Source: Stramenopiles sp. TOSAG23-2
Lineage: Eukaryota > Sar
DNA length: 11,504 nucleotides
Assembly (NCBI GenBank): GCA_900128395.1
Contig: LT649926.1
Span: 1 to 11,504 of the forward strand
Direction: 5' to 3'
Position numbers and translations under genes: made by a program. Below are positions 7,644-11,504 of this stretch, piece after piece; the stretch's first letter is position 1; each line of letters starts with the position of its first letter. The notes under the pieces are model-generated. The model ran no database searches and was not told where the DNA came from. It worked only from the letters and a program-made list of their open reading frames with translations.

Positions 7644-7678
7644 TATTTTTATATTAAAATATTTAAAATATAAAAATA
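7644..7678. repeat. Perfect 12-bp inverted repeat, 11-base loop
   Basis: TATTTTTATATT (7644-7655) and its exact reverse complement AATATAAAAATA (7667-7678) flank an 11-base spacer. It lies between two convergent genes. Only A-T pairs are used, so the fold is weak and low complexity could explain it. Confidence 0.55.
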
Positions 7679-7819
7679 AAAATATGATATTACGAGTACC
7701 AATGATTCAAGAATTAATAGCTGGATTGTAGTCTAGTAATATATTTTATGTGCATGAGTTATGTACATCATCCCTTTACGTTCGTAATCAAAAACAGTCT
7801 AAATAATAAACAGTGAACT

Positions 7820-9754
7820 TTAAGAAAGTGAAGATTTATGCACCTCGTTTTTTTCAATAGATAAAGAACCGGTTCTGAATCTGAAACACTCGTTGATTGC
7901 ATTATAAATAACATAGTCCGAGTTGTATTTCTTTGGATGCCTCATCCAACCATCGATCATTAAAGTGAAAATGAAGAAAAACGCTTCCAATGATTCAAAT
8001 GTAATTGCTTGATTTTTACAAGCTGCATCTCTTTCATCTTCCACTTCATTACACCATCCTAAAAATGGTAACATTAACATTATGAATGACATAAGAAAAC
8101 GAACACCTATTCGTACCCGTTTTGGTATCCGATGTTCACCACCTGCTTTACCTTGATGTACCATTTGTATAACAGTTGTGAAAAAAACGATTAAAAAACA
8201 ACCAATACCATAAATGCATCGCTTCAACTCATCTGTCAACCCATCTTGATGAATATGATCTTCAAGAATAGAAGAGACAAACAACACGCCTAAAATAATA
8301 GGAATATATGATAATGAAAAGACAATACCACGTAATGCAGAGACCGTCAATGCATGTTGTATATGCTTTCTTTTATTTACTTTCCTACTTGCACTTACAG
8401 TAGGATGTTCTGCATAATCAAATGCTAGAAATTTGATACCTAAAGTGGTAATTACAGCAATAATAATTTTTGTAATAATATATGGATCGTTTTTCAAAGT
8501 AGCTGTACCCTTGACATCTGCCCCGGCAATGCATTCACCTAACGATAAAACTACAAATAGATCAAATCGTTCAACTTGAACATGAGTATTCAATGGCACA
8601 AACTCAGTGCCATCTGTATCAGCAAGTTGTTTGCCAACGCATCCATTGCGACAACAACTGCAAAAAATTGATCGCATTCCTTTTTTATGAATCCATTTCC
8701 TAGAACTTCCATTTGCCATCCCCAAGTGCCAACCCATCTGAACAAATACTGCAAGCCACCACCCGATCAGAAATATTGTAGGATCTCCTGAATTTTTCCA
8801 AATAGGTATTCCAACAAATGCAGTAAATCCCCATATAATTGATTGAAGCATTTTCCATGCACTCATTTCCTTTGCATACCTTCCAAATATTCTAGCATCT
8901 CCTGCCCATAAAATATATTGATGGTACAAAAATATATTGAATAGACATACCATTAATGTAAATATATAGTAATCACAACTATCAGCTCTGTCTTCATCTA
9001 GTGTATGATCGCTACCTGCACATTTTCCAATCGTACGCCCGAGAAATACAAATGTAAAAACATTGACAGCGAAAAAAAATAGATGAATAGCATCTTTTTG
9101 TTCGAAGCGATTTAACAAGGTCACAATATCGGTCCAAACCATGTAGATTGGAACAAATAATGCGATACAATCTCTCATCCCATAAAATATTTGCGCAGAC
9201 AATTCACTATTAATGTCAGTTGTTGATGGAATGAATGATGAATTGTTGTGGGAGCTTGCGGATGATGATGTTGACAGTAAATGATGGCCACCACCATTGC
9301 TACTGCTACTACTGCCACTGGAATGTGTGCCTTCAGTCAAACTTATCAAATTTTTCATATTAACATGAACTAGTGTATTCAACATATACACAAAACATAA
9401 ATCTAATACAAGATCATTTGTTGTGGCAGTTCTGTGTTCGTTTGTTTTTGCTAAGGAATTTCCACCTCCTAATTTTTCTGGTAAAAAAAGTTGTCTTGGT
9501 TTTGGTTTTATATAAAGTGGTACATAAACGGAATGATGATCATGATGATGATCAGCTTCTTTATTTAAATCATCCAAATATTCTTTCATAGCTTCACTTA
9601 CTTCCGAACTGTGCAAATCATGATGCCAGGTATCACCAACACTCCAAATTTTTTCTTCATTTTCCACTTTCGTTTCTGTATCTACCTCCGCAAGCACATC
9701 GTTGCTAAGTAGTGGTGTGACATCGATATTTGTTTTGTCATTAATATTCATCAT
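7820..9754 (-). CDS. LtrA-family (low temperature requirement A-like) multipass membrane protein
   Basis: A 644-residue membrane protein. LtrA signatures include NDLVLDLCFVYMLNTLVH (113-130, the family's first helix), YHQYILWAGDARIFGRY (277-293) and ERFDLFVVLSLGECIAGAD (395-413, the most diagnostic motif). I count about 12 hydrophobic segments: roughly 114-133, 190-213, 222-239, 261-283, 302-318, 325-344, 397-412, 426-447, 472-496, 513-532, 548-567 and 586-602. The first 113 residues are hydrophilic with an acidic/His patch (HHHDHH at 69-74). A Ser/Gly/His/Asn-rich insertion (about 141-180) separates the first two helices. A basic loop holds four Cys (365, 367, 368, 372), possibly palmitoylated. 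Bacterial LtrA proteins are usually shorter, around 400 residues, and their biochemical role is unsettled, so transport or sensing cannot be claimed. The start is a Met-Met pair; the second Met has the better context (A at -3). Confidence 0.92.
   Translation of the reverse strand: MMNINDKTNIDVTPLLSNDVLAEVDTETKVENEEKIWSVGDTWHHDLHSSEVSEAMKEYLDDLNKEADHHHDHHSVYVPLYIKPKPRQLFLPEKLGGGNSLAKTNEHRTATTNDLVLDLCFVYMLNTLVHVNMKNLISLTEGTHSSGSSSSSNGGGHHLLSTSSSASSHNNSSFIPSTTDINSELSAQIFYGMRDCIALFVPIYMVWTDIVTLLNRFEQKDAIHLFFFAVNVFTFVFLGRTIGKCAGSDHTLDEDRADSCDYYIFTLMVCLFNIFLYHQYILWAGDARIFGRYAKEMSAWKMLQSIIWGFTAFVGIPIWKNSGDPTIFLIGWWLAVFVQMGWHLGMANGSSRKWIHKKGMRSIFCSCCRNGCVGKQLADTDGTEFVPLNTHVQVERFDLFVVLSLGECIAGADVKGTATLKNDPYIITKIIIAVITTLGIKFLAFDYAEHPTVSASRKVNKRKHIQHALTVSALRGIVFSLSYIPIILGVLFVSSILEDHIHQDGLTDELKRCIYGIGCFLIVFFTTVIQMVHQGKAGGEHRIPKRVRIGVRFLMSFIMLMLPFLGWCNEVEDERDAACKNQAITFESLEAFFFIFTLMIDGWMRHPKKYNSDYVIYNAINECFRFRTGSLSIEKNEVHKSSLS
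9215..9334 (-). repeat. Low-complexity Ser/Gly/His/Asn coding tract
   Basis: This is the coding segment for residues 141-180 of the LtrA-like protein, dominated by Ser with Gly, His and Asn. It lies between the first and second predicted helices and probably forms a flexible non-cytosolic or cytosolic loop (topology not determined). Confidence 0.75.
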
Positions 9755-9761
9755 GTATCAT
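9741..9761 (-). other. Short upstream ORF overlapping the LtrA-like start
   Basis: An ATG 7 bases before the annotated start opens a different frame of six codons that stops (TAA) inside the main coding region. If included in the mRNA it could divert initiating ribosomes. The transcription start is unknown. Confidence 0.4.
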
Positions 9762-9947
9762 CAATTCTTATAAATGATCTTAATTTGTCTATATGCTTCC
9801 ATTTCTAGCTACCACCACCGGACGACTGTAGTTGGACAACTTTCTTTCTGAAACTATTTTATTGAATTTATAGTTTAATAATTGAAATAATTTAATTCAT
9901 TTAATTAGTGAAAAAATTAGGCACTTATACGCCTCGTAGTATTATAG

Positions 9948-9957
9948 TGCGTAATAA
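9948..9957 (+). promoter_or_regulatory. bZIP-like motif TGCGTAATAA, copy 1
   Basis: TGCGTAATAA here recurs exactly at 10101-10110 in the same divergent interval. The core resembles C/EBP/PAR-type bZIP sites. Binding is inference. Confidence 0.3.
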
Positions 9958-10076
9958 GGTTTTGTTGTTGATAAAAAGAAAGAAGCTAGTAAAAAACCAG
10001 CGGAATTTCACCAAAATGGATCTTATTATAGTGCTATGGCTATATTAAATTCTACCTATTTAATATACAAAGTATG

Positions 10077-10110
10077 TGACGTAATGATTGAGATTGATGT
10101 TGCGTAATAA
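10077..10110 (+). promoter_or_regulatory. bZIP-like motif pair (TGACGTAA, TTGCGTAATAA)
   Basis: TGACGTAA at 10077-10084 is a CRE-type half-site sequence. It lies 16 bases before a second copy of TGCGTAATAA (10101-10110). The pair sits about 190 bases before the SLC10-like start and 320 bases before the LtrA-like start. This is motif similarity only. Confidence 0.3.
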
Positions 10111-10297
10111 CGTTTGTCTCGAATAATATTTTGTTGAAAAAAAACAAAAAACAAAATGAAGAGGATAAAAATGAAAAATAGATATTATAGATAGTATAGT
10201 ATGGTGTTGATAGATTAAAACATATTATTTATTACTACCATCTTCCTATCTTCTTTTCTTATTTAAACATATACTTTGTATTTGAAAGAAACAGAAA

Positions 10298-11353
10298 ATG
10301 TCGTCTGAAAGTAATGTAACCACAACTGCTGCTCCATCATCAACAGCCTCTAGTCGGCCACAGTTAACAATTTGGGTTACCATATTTACGTATTTAATAC
10401 TTGCATTAGTTATGTTTGGTATGGCTTGTACAGTGACTTTAGACGCATTGAAAGAAACCGTAAAAGCTAGGAAACCATTTATAGTTGCATTAACATGTCA
10501 GACTTTGCTTATGCCGGCATTTGCATTTCTTGTAGCTAAATTATTACAATTGAATGATTTACATGGAATGTGTTTATTATTATTAGGCTGCTGTCCAGGT
10601 GGAAGTTTTTCCAACGTGTTATGTTATTTTGCAAAAGGCAATCAAGCTTTGTCAGTTGGTTTGACCTGTATTACGAATCTTTGTGCACTATTCACTTTGC
10701 CATTATTATTATTAATATGGGGTTCTTCATTTTCTAGTGTTCAAATACCATATACAGATATATTAGTATCGTTATCATTGGTTTTTTTCCCAGCAGTTGG
10801 TGGAATTTATTTACGTTCAAAAAATGAGAAACATGCAAAAATTGGGGAAAGAATTGGTGCTGCTGGTGGTGTTATGATGATTTTAGGTGCTATTATCTCC
10901 GGATTTGCTTCAAATGCAGACACCTTAGCAGATAGGAATATATTACCAGTATCAACATTGTTATCTGTGGTATTTGTTGCACCAATGGGTTTTTTAACTT
11001 CATTTTTAATTGCACGATTTTTTCCATATGGTGAGAAAATAAAATTACAAAACGTAATTACCATTTGTTTGGAAACTGGAATACAAAATACTGTCTTAGC
11101 ATTGGCAATTATAAACGTGTCATTCAATGAAATGGATCCATTTTTATTTTTTCAAGCTCAATTTTTTCCAATATGTTGGGGTCTGTTTACTTTAATGGAA
11201 GGATTTACATTGGCAATGATGTTTCGTGGATATTTATATTATCAAGCGAAGAAAAAAGTCGATGATGGAGAAGAAGGCATTAAATTAGGCGAGACGGAAG
11301 AAATACAAGGCACCGTGGAGAAGGAAGTCGAACTTGCCGACGTACAAAAATAA
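10298..11353 (+). CDS. SLC10/BASS-type sodium-coupled symporter
   Basis: A 351-residue multipass transporter of the bile acid:sodium symporter superfamily. Signatures in order are FGMACTVTLDALK (40-52), CQTLLMPAFAF (67-77), GCCPGGSFSNV (97-107), a Ser/Thr-containing helix after KGNQ (113-130) and ETGIQNT (259-265). Compared with animal NTCP/ASBT, the sodium-site residues appear conserved: Gln68, Ser105, Asn106, Ser119, Thr123, Glu259 and Gln263. Sodium-driven import of an organic anion is therefore plausible; the substrate is unknown. A hydrophilic Ser/Thr-rich N terminus carries one sequon (Asn6) and no plastid-transit-like presequence, and the C-terminal tail (about 318-351) is acidic. The length matches animal SLC10A1/A2. 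The start is the first ATG after an A-rich leader (A at -3). The gene is divergent from the LtrA-like membrane protein. Confidence 0.95.
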   Translation: MSSESNVTTTAAPSSTASSRPQLTIWVTIFTYLILALVMFGMACTVTLDALKETVKARKPFIVALTCQTLLMPAFAFLVAKLLQLNDLHGMCLLLLGCCPGGSFSNVLCYFAKGNQALSVGLTCITNLCALFTLPLLLLIWGSSFSSVQIPYTDILVSLSLVFFPAVGGIYLRSKNEKHAKIGERIGAAGGVMMILGAIISGFASNADTLADRNILPVSTLLSVVFVAPMGFLTSFLIARFFPYGEKIKLQNVITICLETGIQNTVLALAIINVSFNEMDPFLFFQAQFFPICWGLFTLMEGFTLAMMFRGYLYYQAKKKVDDGEEGIKLGETEEIQGTVEKEVELADVQK

Positions 11354-11504
11354 AAATATATGACCCATAACAGATAAGATCAGGAGGATCCGTAAAAAAA
11401 GTACTATATAATAGGGTATATATAAGTACAATATTTAGTATTCTAATCTATACATTTATACCACTTTAACATATATATTTCTACTTTTTATTGAAAAACA
11501 TGTG

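Larger units (their letters stand above)
7567..7819. other. Convergent intergenic region with microsatellite and hairpin
   Basis: This is the shared 3' region of the LigB/Memo-like gene (+) and the LtrA-like gene (-). It contains a compound GT/GA microsatellite, an AATAAA at 7632-7637 and a perfect AT-only inverted repeat at 7644-7678. No gene is visible. Confidence 0.6.
9755..10297. other. Divergent promoter region, LtrA-like / SLC10-like genes
   Basis: This 543-base AT-rich interval separates two divergent membrane-protein genes. It holds the TGACGTAA/TGCGTAATAA motif cluster (9948-10110), an 11-base repeat TATTATAGTGC at 9940-9950 and 10024-10034, and an A-rich stretch at 10137-10180. Two tiny ATG-initiated frames (10156-10194 and 10201-10218) precede the SLC10-like gene. 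No gene or RNA is supported. Confidence 0.5.

Noticed and set aside
10807-11127. 106-codon minus-strand frame inside the SLC10-like gene
   Set aside because: It is antisense to conserved transporter helices, and AT-rich codon use readily leaves the opposite strand open.
351-11353. All six genes ending in TAA as a sign of a variant genetic code
   Set aside because: TAA preference is expected in AT-rich DNA, and no in-frame TAG or TGA occurs inside the six genes, so the standard code explains the data.
1-11504. Bacterial or organellar origin, operon, CRISPR array or mobile element
   Set aside because: There are no Shine-Dalgarno sites or tandem operon packing, the protein families are eukaryotic in style, and I see no spaced direct repeats, transposase or terminal repeats.

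Overview
The window looks like nuclear DNA of an AT-rich, gene-dense eukaryotic microbe. Six long open frames are each uninterrupted. None is preceded by a Shine-Dalgarno site, and five of six chosen starts have A at -3 in A-rich leaders. The protein families (PP2C with WW modules, F-box, SLC10 transporter, a signal-peptide-bearing enzyme) are eukaryotic in style. All six genes stop with TAA and fit the standard code. The lineage cannot be fixed from sequence alone. A protist is likely, possibly a stramenopile alga, but that is a guess from gene style and from an LtrA-type membrane protein in a eukaryote.

Layout, left to right. Positions 1-350 are AT-rich upstream DNA. 351-2204 (+) encodes a 617-residue multidomain protein: an E2-like (UBC-fold) domain lacking the catalytic cysteine, a complete PP2C phosphatase domain, an Arg/Ser-rich linker and two closely packed WW domains at the extreme C terminus. 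Converging on it, 2514-3965 (-) encodes an F-box protein with degenerate leucine-rich repeats. 4601-5890 (-) is a complete cytosolic-type phosphoglycerate kinase. Divergent from it, 6625-7566 (+) encodes a LigB/Memo-superfamily protein with an apparent ER signal peptide and six N-glycosylation sequons. Converging on that, 7820-9754 (-) encodes a roughly 12-helix LtrA-family membrane protein with a long, partly low-complexity N-terminal half. Divergent from it, 10298-11353 (+) encodes an SLC10-type sodium-coupled transporter that keeps the family's sodium-site residues.

The genes do not form an operon or one evident pathway. PGK is glycolytic housekeeping, the LtrA-like and SLC10-like proteins are membrane proteins, and the LigB/Memo protein is probably lumenal or secreted. 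The convergent pair at the left both touch ubiquitin biology (an inactive E2-like fold and an F-box), but a functional link is only speculation. The most unusual object is the UBC-like/PP2C/WW-WW fusion, followed by the exported LigB/Memo-like protein. Intergenic DNA is very AT-rich and contains microsatellites, two hairpin-capable inverted repeats (one in each convergent interval) and bZIP-like TGACGTAA/TGCGTAAT motifs between the two divergent membrane-protein genes.
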